From Cyanobacteriota bacterium (GTDB lineage Bacteria > Cyanobacteriota > Cyanobacteriia > SKYG9): DNA of 12,543 bases. The DNA is taken from assembly GCA_025054735.1 (NCBI GenBank), contig JANWZG010000061.1, forward strand, positions 1 through 12,543. The letters run 5' to 3'. Made by a program: the position numbers and the translations under genes. The notes beneath the pieces were generated by a model. It saw nothing but the letters and a program-made list of their open reading frames with translations. It had not been told where the DNA came from and did no database searches. The first letter of the stretch is position 1. The number at the start of each line of letters is the position of its first letter. This document shows, in pieces, positions 6,089 to 11,823 of the stretch.

Positions 6089-6994
6089 ATGTCTGTTGAG
6101 CAACATCAATTCACGATTAATTTTTGGGGAGTCAGAGGTAGTATTCCCTGCCCTGGGCCAGAGACCGTACGTTACGGGGGTAATACGCCCTGCGTTGAGA
6201 TGTTAGTTGGTGGACAGCGACTAATTTTTGACGGTGGCACGGGGCTGCGCGTGTTGGGTCAAAACCTATTGTCTAAGATGCCGCTTGAGGCCCATATCTT
6301 TTTTACCCATTCCCATTGGGATCACATTCAGGGCTTTCCATTTTTTGCTCCGGCGTTTGTCCCTAGTAACCGTTTTAATATCTACGGAGCGATCGCGCCT
6401 AATGGTGAGAGCATTGAACATCGCCTTGAGGGGCAAATGCACCACCCTAACTTCCCTGTGCCCTTGAGAATTATGGGTGCTGCTATGACCTTTAACGATA
6501 TCGAAATTGGCGAGTCTATATATCTTGATGATGACATTGTTGTAGATACAGCATTGCTGAACCATCCTGGAGAAGCTGTTGGCTATCGCGTCAATTGGCA
6601 AGGTCATGCGGCTGCCTACGTTACTGACACTGAACATTTAGCAGATGGCAAACTAGACGACAACGTTCTGCGGCTGGCAGACAATGCTGATGTACTGATT
6701 TATGACTCAACCTATACTGATGATGAGTACTACTCCAAGAAAGCTAGCAAGATTGGTTGGGGTCATTCAACATGGCAGGAAGGAGTTCGGGTGGCAAAAG
6801 CTGCTAATGTTCAGCAGCTTATTATTTTTCACCATGATCCACTCCATAACGATGCATTCTTAGACGATGTAGGTGAGCAGGCTGCGCTAGTGTTTCCCAA
6901 CGCGCTGGTAGCTAGAGAAGGCATGAGTCTTCAATTAGTCCCCCCTTCTTACTCCAAGCATTCCGAGGATATAGATCAACCCATTTCGGTCTGA
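6089..6994 (+). CDS. Metallo-beta-lactamase-fold hydrolase of unknown substrate
   Basis: The 301-residue protein has the complete MBL-fold metal site: THSHWDH at 73-79 (His74, His76, Asp78, His79), His159 in LLNHPGEA, Asp180 in YVTDTEH, and a His pair at 248-249 (FHHD) near the C-terminus. It opens with FWGVRGSIP and GGNTPCVE, a signature of a bacterial subgroup near PhnP and RNase Z (COG1235-like). All ligands for a two-metal site are present, so an active phosphodiesterase or hydrolase is likely, but the substrate cannot be read from sequence. There is no signal peptide or membrane segment, so it is probably cytoplasmic. The gene stands alone after a long repeat-rich upstream region and is convergent with ilvN. 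The ATG at 6089 has only a weak ribosome binding site. Confidence 0.9.
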   Translation: MSVEQHQFTINFWGVRGSIPCPGPETVRYGGNTPCVEMLVGGQRLIFDGGTGLRVLGQNLLSKMPLEAHIFFTHSHWDHIQGFPFFAPAFVPSNRFNIYGAIAPNGESIEHRLEGQMHHPNFPVPLRIMGAAMTFNDIEIGESIYLDDDIVVDTALLNHPGEAVGYRVNWQGHAAAYVTDTEHLADGKLDDNVLRLADNADVLIYDSTYTDDEYYSKKASKIGWGHSTWQEGVRVAKAANVQQLIIFHHDPLHNDAFLDDVGEQAALVFPNALVAREGMSLQLVPPSYSKHSEDIDQPISV

Positions 6995-7044
6995 TCGTTC
7001 TTTCAATTGGCATCGAACTATTGTCCGCCTTGAAAAAATTACTC

Positions 7045-7202
7045 TGGGTACATTCTACTTACGCACGCAAATAAGCCCTCCTCTTCCAGCCCCTTGGCCC
7101 CCTGCGAACAGGGGGTTGGGAGATGAGGGGCCGGATTGGAAGTCCCTCTCCCTGCTTGGAAGAGGGCTTTAGGGTGAGGGCTACACAACTGGGATGCACC
7201 CA
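7045..7202. mobile_element. MITE-like insertion with terminal inverted repeats and target-site duplication
   Basis: The ends TGGGTACAT (7045-7053) and ATGCACCCA (7194-7202) are inverted repeats with one mismatch, and weaker similarity continues inward. They are flanked by the exact direct repeat ATTACTC at 7038-7044 and 7203-7209, which becomes AATTACTC if A7037 and A7202 are counted, as expected for a target-site duplication. The interior folds extensively: CCCCCTG-CGAA-CAGGGGG (7098-7115), nested inside TCCAGCCCC / GGGGCCGGA (7085-7135); CCCTCT (7144-7149) with AGAGGG (7161-7166); and AAGCCCTC (7073-7080) with GAGGGCTT (7162-7169). At about 158 bp it is far too short for a transposase, so it would be mobilised by an enzyme encoded elsewhere. 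Confidence 0.7.
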
Positions 7203-7261
7203 ATTACTCCCTCGAATCAGCTTCCTTTCACTAGTGCCTCTAGATTTTCGTGCTAGATTCA

Positions 7262-7279
7262 GGTGCTGAGTTTAGCACC
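7262..7279 (-). terminator. Hairpin downstream of ilvN
   Basis: GGTGCT (7262-7267) and AGCACC (7274-7279) form a perfect 6-bp stem with a 6-nt loop, 24 bp past the ilvN stop. No U-tract follows on the minus strand, so this is a candidate terminator or 3'-end-protecting hairpin, not a canonical intrinsic terminator. Confidence 0.35.
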
Positions 7280-7303
7280 GGTTTCAGCCAAATCGGAATT
7301 CTT

Positions 7304-7822
7304 TTACAGCTTTGCTTCTAGTGATTTGAGATATTCGGTGTTTACGCCTGACTCGCGAGTGAGAGCAATTTTACCCGTGCGAGCAATTTCTCGGATGCCA
7401 AATCGGTTTAGCATCTGCACGATGGCCACCATTTTTCCAGGGTCGCCAACTACCTCTAAGGTCAACGAATCTTCTGAAATGTCTACAACTCGTGCTCGAA
7501 AGATTTGCGCTAATTCAATAATTTCCGATCGCGTGGAACTGGTAGCCGTCATCTTTAACAGCATTAATTCTCGCTCCACACAGGGTATTTGCGTAACATC
7601 CTGTACCTTGAGAACGTTAATCAACTTATAAAGTTGCTTGGTTAGTTGCTCGATGACGCGATCGTCACCAGGCACTACCATCGTGATCCGAGAAATCCCC
7701 ATCTGTTCTGCTGGGCCAACCGCTAGGCTTTCAATGTTAAAACCTCGACGAGCAAACAATCCAGCTATTCGGGTTAATACCCCTGCTTCATCTTCAACCA
7801 GAACAGATAGAGTATGCTTCAT
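7304..7822 (-). CDS. ilvN: Acetolactate synthase small (regulatory) subunit
   Basis: The 172-residue protein is the regulatory partner of acetolactate synthase (acetohydroxyacid synthase), the first common enzyme of valine, leucine and isoleucine synthesis. The N-terminal ACT domain (about residues 3-75) begins with TLSVLVEDEAGVLTRIAGLF and contains RGFNIESLAVG, the valine-binding region that gives feedback inhibition. The C-terminal domain (about 80-165) includes ELMLLKM and GDPGKMVAIVQML, typical of the IlvH/IlvN long form that stimulates the catalytic subunit. Length and composition are normal. The catalytic gene (ilvB/ilvG) is not adjacent. It is transcribed alone, with the 333-bp spacer upstream and an insertion-bearing convergent spacer downstream. 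Names ilvN and ilvH are both used for this family. Confidence 0.96.
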   Translation of the reverse strand: MKHTLSVLVEDEAGVLTRIAGLFARRGFNIESLAVGPAEQMGISRITMVVPGDDRVIEQLTKQLYKLINVLKVQDVTQIPCVERELMLLKMTATSSTRSEIIELAQIFRARVVDISEDSLTLEVVGDPGKMVAIVQMLNRFGIREIARTGKIALTRESGVNTEYLKSLEAKL

Positions 7823-8028
7823 TGTGAGTAGAGACTAAAGGTAAATAGAATAACTACAAATGATTACAGAGCGTTAGCCTTTGCCTAGCATCAGTAGTCA
7901 GGATATTCAGCAACTAATGATACTGACAAGAGCTTGCTTAGCAGAGTGTAGCAACGTTGCTGTGTTCAATTATCCCATCATTATCTAGCATTTTGATTCA
8001 AGAAATACTCTGGACAGTTTTTGTGACA

Positions 8029-8063
8029 GTACCGGACATCCGCACTGTACCGGTTGCATCCGC
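8029..8063. repeat. Imperfect direct repeat GTACCGG...CATCCGC
   Basis: GTACCGG-A-CATCCGC at 8029-8043 and GTACCGG-TTG-CATCCGC at 8047-8063 share both 7-bp blocks and differ only in the spacer (1 and 3 nt). This looks like a short decayed tandem repeat in the 5' leader region of ilvN or downstream of the NTRC gene. Confidence 0.5.
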
Positions 8064-8067
8064 CCTG

Positions 8068-8104
8068 ACCTTGCTCCCTGGGGAGAAGAGTTGGGGATGA
8101 GGGC
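8068..8104. repeat. C/G-rich segment related to the 7045-7202 element
   Basis: The stretch from ACCTTGCTCCC through GTTGGGGATGAGGGCC parallels CCTTGGCCCCC through GTTGGGAGATGAGGGGCC at 7092-7132 in the MITE-like element, with gaps in the middle. It lacks recognisable terminal repeats or a target duplication. It may be a fragment or a cousin of the same repeat family. Confidence 0.4.
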
Positions 8105-8114
8105 CATTCATATT

Positions 8115-8130
8115 GGCGTTCAGCAACGCC
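8115..8130 (-). terminator. Hairpin just downstream of the NTRC gene
   Basis: GGCGTT (8115-8120) and AACGCC (8125-8130) form a perfect 6-bp stem around CAGC, 25 bp past the NTRC gene stop on the minus strand. No U-run follows, so terminator function is uncertain. Confidence 0.35.
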
Positions 8131-8155
8131 TAACAAACTACTACAAATGCTTAAT

Positions 8156-9523
8156 CTACAGGTGCTGTTCAATCATTTGGCGGTATTGGCTCTTTTGCTT
8201 GACACCCCGCAATTCCCCTACCAGTTCTTTGTTGCGGAAAAACTGTACTGTTGGTGTGCCAATTACCCCAGCCGATTCTGCAATTTCAGGTTCTTGTTCA
8301 ATATCAATCTCAACGTAGTGGATTTTGCCCTCAAACTCATCCACTACCTTGTTGAGAATGGGTTTGAGAGTGTGGCAGGGGCCACAGGTAGGAGCTGCAT
8401 ACTTAACCATGATCAGCAAATCGCTCTCATGGTATAGCCTTCGTAGGGCATAGCCACCAACATGGCGGGTTGCATTGGCATCAAAGACTGGCTCATCACT
8501 GGTTGGTGTTTCTGCAGGTTGTGCTAGTGAGTCAGTTGGGACTGGAACTGATTGGTGAAATTCTTGACTTAGCCCTTGGGCAGAGAGCCATCGCTCGGCA
8601 AGGAGTGCTGCCATACAGCCAGAACCAGCCGCTGTAATGGCTTGTCGATACTCATGATCCTGCACATCACCAGCCGCAAACACCCCCTCTACGCTAGTTC
8701 TAGTAGAGCCGTGATAGGTCACGATGTAACCAGCATGGTCTAGCTCTAGTTGTCCTTGAAACAGTTGAGTATTGGGAGTGTGGCCGATCGCGTAAAACAA
8801 CCCACGAACGGGCAGATCTTGCTCTTTACCTGTTTTGGTATCTCGAACCCGTAAACCTAGCATTTGTCCGTGTTCACCAAACACATCCACTGCCTCCGTG
8901 TTCCAGTGGATAACGATTTTAGGATTATTGAGCACTCGATCTTGCATGGCCTTGCTAGCCCGCATGACATCTCGACGCACTAGCAGGTGCACTTGAGAGG
9001 CATATTTGGTTAAGAAAATGGCTTCTTCGGCAGCGGTGTCACCTCCCCCTACGATCGCCAATTCTACACCTCTGAACAGGGGAGCAGCGCCATCGCAGAT
9101 GGCACAGGCAGAAATGCCTCGACTCCAGTAGGTTTCCTCAGAGGGCAATCCCAGGCGTTTTGCTGTAGCACCTGTGGCAATAATGACGCTATGGGCAAGC
9201 ACTGTGCGTTGTGGCGATCGGATCACGAACGGACGTTGATGAAAGTCTACCTCTGTAACATCTTCGGTCACCAGTTCAGCCCCCCAGCGCGCTGCTTGTT
9301 CCTTCATGCGTGCCATTAGTTGCGGGCCGGTAATACCATCGGGAAAGCCAGGAAAATTTTCTACATCAGTTGTCGTCATCAACTGACCACCGGGCAAACC
9401 GCCAGCCTGAAAGCCTTCAAACACAAAGGGCTTGAGGTTTGCGCGGGCGGCATAGATAGCTGCTGTGTAGCCAGCCGGCCCAGAACCAATAATTACCAAA
9501 TTTTCTACAACCGGGCTTGTCAT
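8156..9523 (-). CDS. trxB: NADPH-thioredoxin reductase fused to thioredoxin (NTRC type)
   Basis: The 455-residue bifunctional flavoprotein combines two domains. Residues 1-317 are an NADPH-dependent thioredoxin reductase: FAD-binding GSGPAG (13-18), redox-active Cys140 and Cys143 in CAICDG, the NADPH-binding GGGDTAAEEA (159-168), and the FAD motif GVFAAGDVQD (280-289). A polar linker (about 318-350) leads to a thioredoxin domain with the active site CGPC (Cys380, Cys383) and the cis-proline in IGTPT (421-425). A lone bacterial TrxB has about 315 residues, so the extension of about 140 residues is the thioredoxin fusion. NTRC proteins use NADPH to reduce 2-Cys peroxiredoxins and tune redox enzymes in chloroplasts and many cyanobacteria, including in the dark. 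The gene follows the DUF2062 gene by 28 bp on the same strand. Confidence 0.96.
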   Translation of the reverse strand: MTSPVVENLVIIGSGPAGYTAAIYAARANLKPFVFEGFQAGGLPGGQLMTTTDVENFPGFPDGITGPQLMARMKEQAARWGAELVTEDVTEVDFHQRPFVIRSPQRTVLAHSVIIATGATAKRLGLPSEETYWSRGISACAICDGAAPLFRGVELAIVGGGDTAAEEAIFLTKYASQVHLLVRRDVMRASKAMQDRVLNNPKIVIHWNTEAVDVFGEHGQMLGLRVRDTKTGKEQDLPVRGLFYAIGHTPNTQLFQGQLELDHAGYIVTYHGSTRTSVEGVFAAGDVQDHEYRQAITAAGSGCMAALLAERWLSAQGLSQEFHQSVPVPTDSLAQPAETPTSDEPVFDANATRHVGGYALRRLYHESDLLIMVKYAAPTCGPCHTLKPILNKVVDEFEGKIHYVEIDIEQEPEIAESAGVIGTPTVQFFRNKELVGELRGVKQKSQYRQMIEQHL

Positions 9524-9551
9524 GCTGCTTCAAACCCATAACCACTTTGTC

Positions 9552-10070
9552 TTAGTATAGCCCACGGCGGTTTTTCTGCCGATGATACCGTGCTCGCATT
9601 CGCCGGAATAGACGAATACTGACCACGTAGGTAACTATGGCGCTGATTGTTCCTGTTACTAAGCAGCCAGTGATCAGGACGGTGACTAGCTCACCTCCTA
9701 AATTAACGAGATCCTGAAAAGACTCAACACGAAGATCCACAATACTATGATTGCGAAGGAGCCATTGCCCTAGACGAAAGTTCAGCAGCACCAAAGGCAC
9801 ATCGGTCACTGGGTTACTAATCCAGGTTCCTAATACGGCTAACCATTTGTTGCCCCCTACCAAGGTCGCCAATCCAATAGACAGCAGAGATTGCATCCCA
9901 AATAGGGGAATCATGCCGACTAGAACACCCATGGCCAATCCTAGTGCCATGCTCTCTGGGGTGCTGCGTAGCCGCACTAGTTTCCAGTAGTAGTAACGCC
10001 AACGTCGTCTCCAGGATTTTGGTTTGGGCGGTCGAGGCAAGCGTTGTGCAGGTGCCATGGGAGGATGCAT
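9552..10070 (-). CDS. DUF2062 (COG3216) membrane protein of unknown function
   Basis: The 172-residue protein has a basic, proline-rich N-terminus (PRPPKPKSWRRRWRYYYWK, residues 13-31), then the DUF2062 signature STPESMALGLAMGVLVGMIP (36-55), PLFGMQ and GTWISNPVTDVP (81-92). Hydrophobic segments lie at about 41-71, 76-100 and 129-153, and the C-terminus is again strongly basic, so it is an integral membrane protein. The family is widespread and its function is unknown; in some bacteria the domain is attached to glycosyltransferases, but no such fusion exists here. The first ATG (10070) is used; a second in-frame ATG lies at 10058. The gene precedes the NTRC gene by 28 bp and may share its transcript. 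Confidence 0.88.
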   Translation of the reverse strand: MHPPMAPAQRLPRPPKPKSWRRRWRYYYWKLVRLRSTPESMALGLAMGVLVGMIPLFGMQSLLSIGLATLVGGNKWLAVLGTWISNPVTDVPLVLLNFRLGQWLLRNHSIVDLRVESFQDLVNLGGELVTVLITGCLVTGTISAIVTYVVSIRLFRRMRARYHRQKNRRGLY

Positions 10071-10146
10071 AATCTAGCAGTTCAGCGCATTACACGTCAG
10101 CACACTACAAAAAGGGGTAGATACTGTTCACAGCCTTGTCTCAGAA

Positions 10147-10166
10147 TCTAGCCAAGTAGGGCTAGA
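10147..10166. promoter_or_regulatory. Inverted repeat TCTAGCC-N6-GGCTAGA in the divergent spacer
   Basis: TCTAGCC (10147-10153) and GGCTAGA (10160-10166) are perfect inverted repeats. The right arm runs into TAGAAT (10163-10168), a -10-like hexamer facing the PF04020 gene, with TTGTCT at 10136-10141 as a poorly spaced -35 (21 bp). An operator over a promoter is possible. The whole divergent spacer (10071-10356, 286 bp) holds no gene. Confidence 0.35.
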
Positions 10167-10344
10167 ATGGTGAGGTAATAACCTGCAACGGTAGTACAAG
10201 AGCTAGCAGCCTTTGCTAGATTGACGAATGGTCTACGGCATCGTTATGGAACTGGGTTAGGTGCATCTGTTAGCTACCCATCTAGTATTGCACGGTATTA
10301 CACGCTTAGCCGTGAGATTGTATTGCTCAACTCTAAAAGGTACC

Positions 10345-10354
10345 GGAGGAGAGG
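10345..10354 (+). promoter_or_regulatory. Strong ribosome binding site choosing the start at 10357
   Basis: GGAGGAGAGG ends 2 nt before the ATG, and its GGAGG core (10345-10349) is 7 nt away. It decides in favour of ATG 10357 over the in-frame GTG at 10261, and is the best Shine-Dalgarno sequence in the window. Confidence 0.75.
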
Positions 10355-10356
10355 CT

Positions 10357-10695
10357 ATGAGTCATCTGTTGATAACCTGGGTATTGGCAACAGCGGCATT
10401 GTTAATTACCTCCTACATTGTTCCAGGTATTGAGATTGAGAGCCTGGGTGCAGCGTTTATAGGTTCAGCCCTCATTGGATTGGTAAATGCGTTTATCAAG
10501 CCAGTCTTTGTGGCGCTGACAATCCCGATTACTGTTGTTACACTGGGCTTGTTTTTGTTAGTTGTTAATCCGTTGATGCTATGGCTAGCAGGGTCGATCA
10601 CACCTAAGTTTAGGGTACGGGGCTTTATTCCGGCAGTATTAGGCTCCTTAGGGATTGCGATCGTCTCTGCAATTTTGAACCGCTTGTTACGCTGA
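10357..10695 (+). CDS. Small membrane protein, PF04020 (phage holin 4_2 / YvlD) family
   Basis: The 112-residue protein is almost entirely membrane-embedded, with four predicted helices at about 4-22, 29-46, 50-74 and 88-109 and short charged ends. Conserved features of the family are visible: the glycine-rich second helix running into LVNAFIKPV (42-50), the IPITVVTLGLF stretch (56-66) and the NPLMLWL motif (71-77). Despite the phage holin family name, members are common chromosomal proteins and there are no phage genes here; the function is unknown. The frame is open further upstream to a GTG at 10261, but the strong ribosome binding site and the family's N-terminus both support ATG 10357. 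Its last 9 bases overlap the 3' end of the convergent leuB gene. Confidence 0.88.
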   Translation: MSHLLITWVLATAALLITSYIVPGIEIESLGAAFIGSALIGLVNAFIKPVFVALTIPITVVTLGLFLLVVNPLMLWLAGSITPKFRVRGFIPAVLGSLGIAIVSAILNRLLR

Positions 10696-11772
10696 TAGGG
10701 CTGCTAGTAGGGCTTCGCCCATGGCTTTACAGCCTACTAGGGTCATCCCCTCAGCCATAATGTCTCCAGTGCGATAGCCCTGCTCCAAGACGGTAGTTAC
10801 AGCCTGTTCAAGCCGATCGGCAGCGGCTGGCTGATTGAGGCCGTAGCGCAACATCATGGCTGCACTCAGTACCTGCGCTAGGGGATTAGCTTTGTCTTGA
10901 CCGGCGATGTCAGGAGCAGAACCATGTACAGGCTCAAATACCCCAGGGCCAGAGGCACCTAAGCTTGCAGATGGTAACATGCCAATGCTGCCCGTAAGCA
11001 TGGCGGCTTCGTCTGAAAGGATATCGCCAAATAGGTTGCCTGTAACAATTGTGTCAAATTGTCGAGGATTGCGGACTAGCTGCATGGCGGCATTGTCTAC
11101 ATAGAGGTGAGTTAACGTAACGTCAGGATAGTCAGCCGCTAACTGAGTAATCCGATCGCGCCAGAGTTGAGATACCTCCAACACATTTGCCTTGTCTACG
11201 GAGCAAAGGTGGCCCCGTCGCTTGCGGGCCGTCTCAAAGGCGACTCGACCAATGCGATCAACCTCTGTTTCAGTGTAGGCCATGGTATTCACACCCCGCT
11301 TTTCCCCCGATTCCGTGGCAAAAATACCCTTGGGTTGCCCAAAGTAAATGCCCCCTGTTAGTTCTCGCACCACCATAATGTCTACGCCTTCAATCACTTC
11401 GCGCTTGAGGGTAGAACTATCGATTAACTGGGGCAAAATTTTGGCAGGACGCAGATTAGCGAACAAGCCTAGACCCGCTCGCAGACCCAACAAGCCAGTT
11501 TCTGGGCGTTGGTGGCGGGGCAAATTGTCCCACTGGTAACCGCCGATCGCCGCTAGCAACACCGCATCACTTTGACGGCATAGCTCCAAAGTTTCTGGTG
11601 GCAACGGATTGCCAGTAGCATCAATGGCACACCCACCGATCAATGCATCGTGAAACTCAAAGGTTAAATTAGCCTGTTGGCCGACTTGCTTCAAGGCATC
11701 AACAGCCACGGCCATAATCTCTGGGCCAATGCCGTCGCCAGGAAGGAGCGTAATGCGATAGTGCTGGGTCAT
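10687..11772 (-). CDS. leuB: 3-isopropylmalate dehydrogenase
   Basis: The 361-residue enzyme oxidises and decarboxylates 3-isopropylmalate with NAD+, the third dedicated step of leucine synthesis in the cytoplasm. Visible motifs: LLPGDGIGPE (9-18), substrate-binding arginines Arg98, Arg108 and Arg136 (LRAGLG, NLRPA, VRELTGGIYFG), Tyr143, Lys194 in VDKANVL, the Mg2+-binding aspartates Asp226, Asp250 and Asp254 (YVDNAAM, GNLFGDILSDE), and the NAD-binding loop HGSAPDIAG (283-291), whose Asp288 fits NAD+ rather than NADP+ use. The length is typical and the gene intact. Isocitrate dehydrogenase is excluded by the LeuB-type arginine motifs. leuC, leuD and leuA are not nearby. It lies 51 bp downstream of glgA on the same strand and converges on the PF04020 gene with a 9-bp overlap. 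Confidence 0.97.
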   Translation of the reverse strand: MTQHYRITLLPGDGIGPEIMAVAVDALKQVGQQANLTFEFHDALIGGCAIDATGNPLPPETLELCRQSDAVLLAAIGGYQWDNLPRHQRPETGLLGLRAGLGLFANLRPAKILPQLIDSSTLKREVIEGVDIMVVRELTGGIYFGQPKGIFATESGEKRGVNTMAYTETEVDRIGRVAFETARKRRGHLCSVDKANVLEVSQLWRDRITQLAADYPDVTLTHLYVDNAAMQLVRNPRQFDTIVTGNLFGDILSDEAAMLTGSIGMLPSASLGASGPGVFEPVHGSAPDIAGQDKANPLAQVLSAAMMLRYGLNQPAAADRLEQAVTTVLEQGYRTGDIMAEGMTLVGCKAMGEALLAALSA

Positions 11773-11823
11773 TCTCTTAACCTATGGGTATTAATGGATC
11801 CTGAATGTTGGAAATATCTGTAT

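Larger units (their letters stand above)
6995..7303. other. 309-bp convergent spacer carrying a MITE-like insertion
   Basis: Both flanking genes end here. About half of the spacer (7045-7202) is the structured insertion listed separately. The remainder is unremarkable apart from the hairpin at 7262-7279. No coding sequence or RNA gene was recognised. Confidence 0.7.
7823..8155. other. 333-bp spacer between ilvN and the NTRC gene, with repeat debris
   Basis: The spacer must hold the ilvN promoter (minus strand), but I see no convincing hexamer pair. It contains the palindrome AGCAACGTTGCT (7950-7961), a degenerate 17-bp direct repeat (8029-8063), a C/G-rich segment similar to part of the MITE-like element (8068-8104), and the hairpin GGCGTT-CAGC-AACGCC (8115-8130). 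A 63-codon reading frame on the minus strand crosses these repeats and is probably not a gene. Confidence 0.55.

Noticed and set aside
7073..7169. Reading the hairpin-rich spacer as a plain intrinsic terminator
   Set aside because: No U-tract follows any of the stems, and the flanking direct repeats with inverted ends fit an insertion better; termination may be a secondary effect.
7981..8172. A 63-codon minus-strand frame with five cysteines downstream of the NTRC gene
   Set aside because: It runs through the repeat debris (8029-8104) and into the NTRC gene end; the cysteines come from repeated sequence. No ribosome binding site is apparent.
10261..10356. N-terminal extension of the PF04020 protein from a GTG at 10261
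   Set aside because: The added residues do not fit the family, and GGAGGAGAGG points to the ATG at 10357.
10357..10695. Prophage remnant suggested by the holin family name
   Set aside because: PF04020 proteins are common chromosomal membrane proteins and no other phage gene is present.
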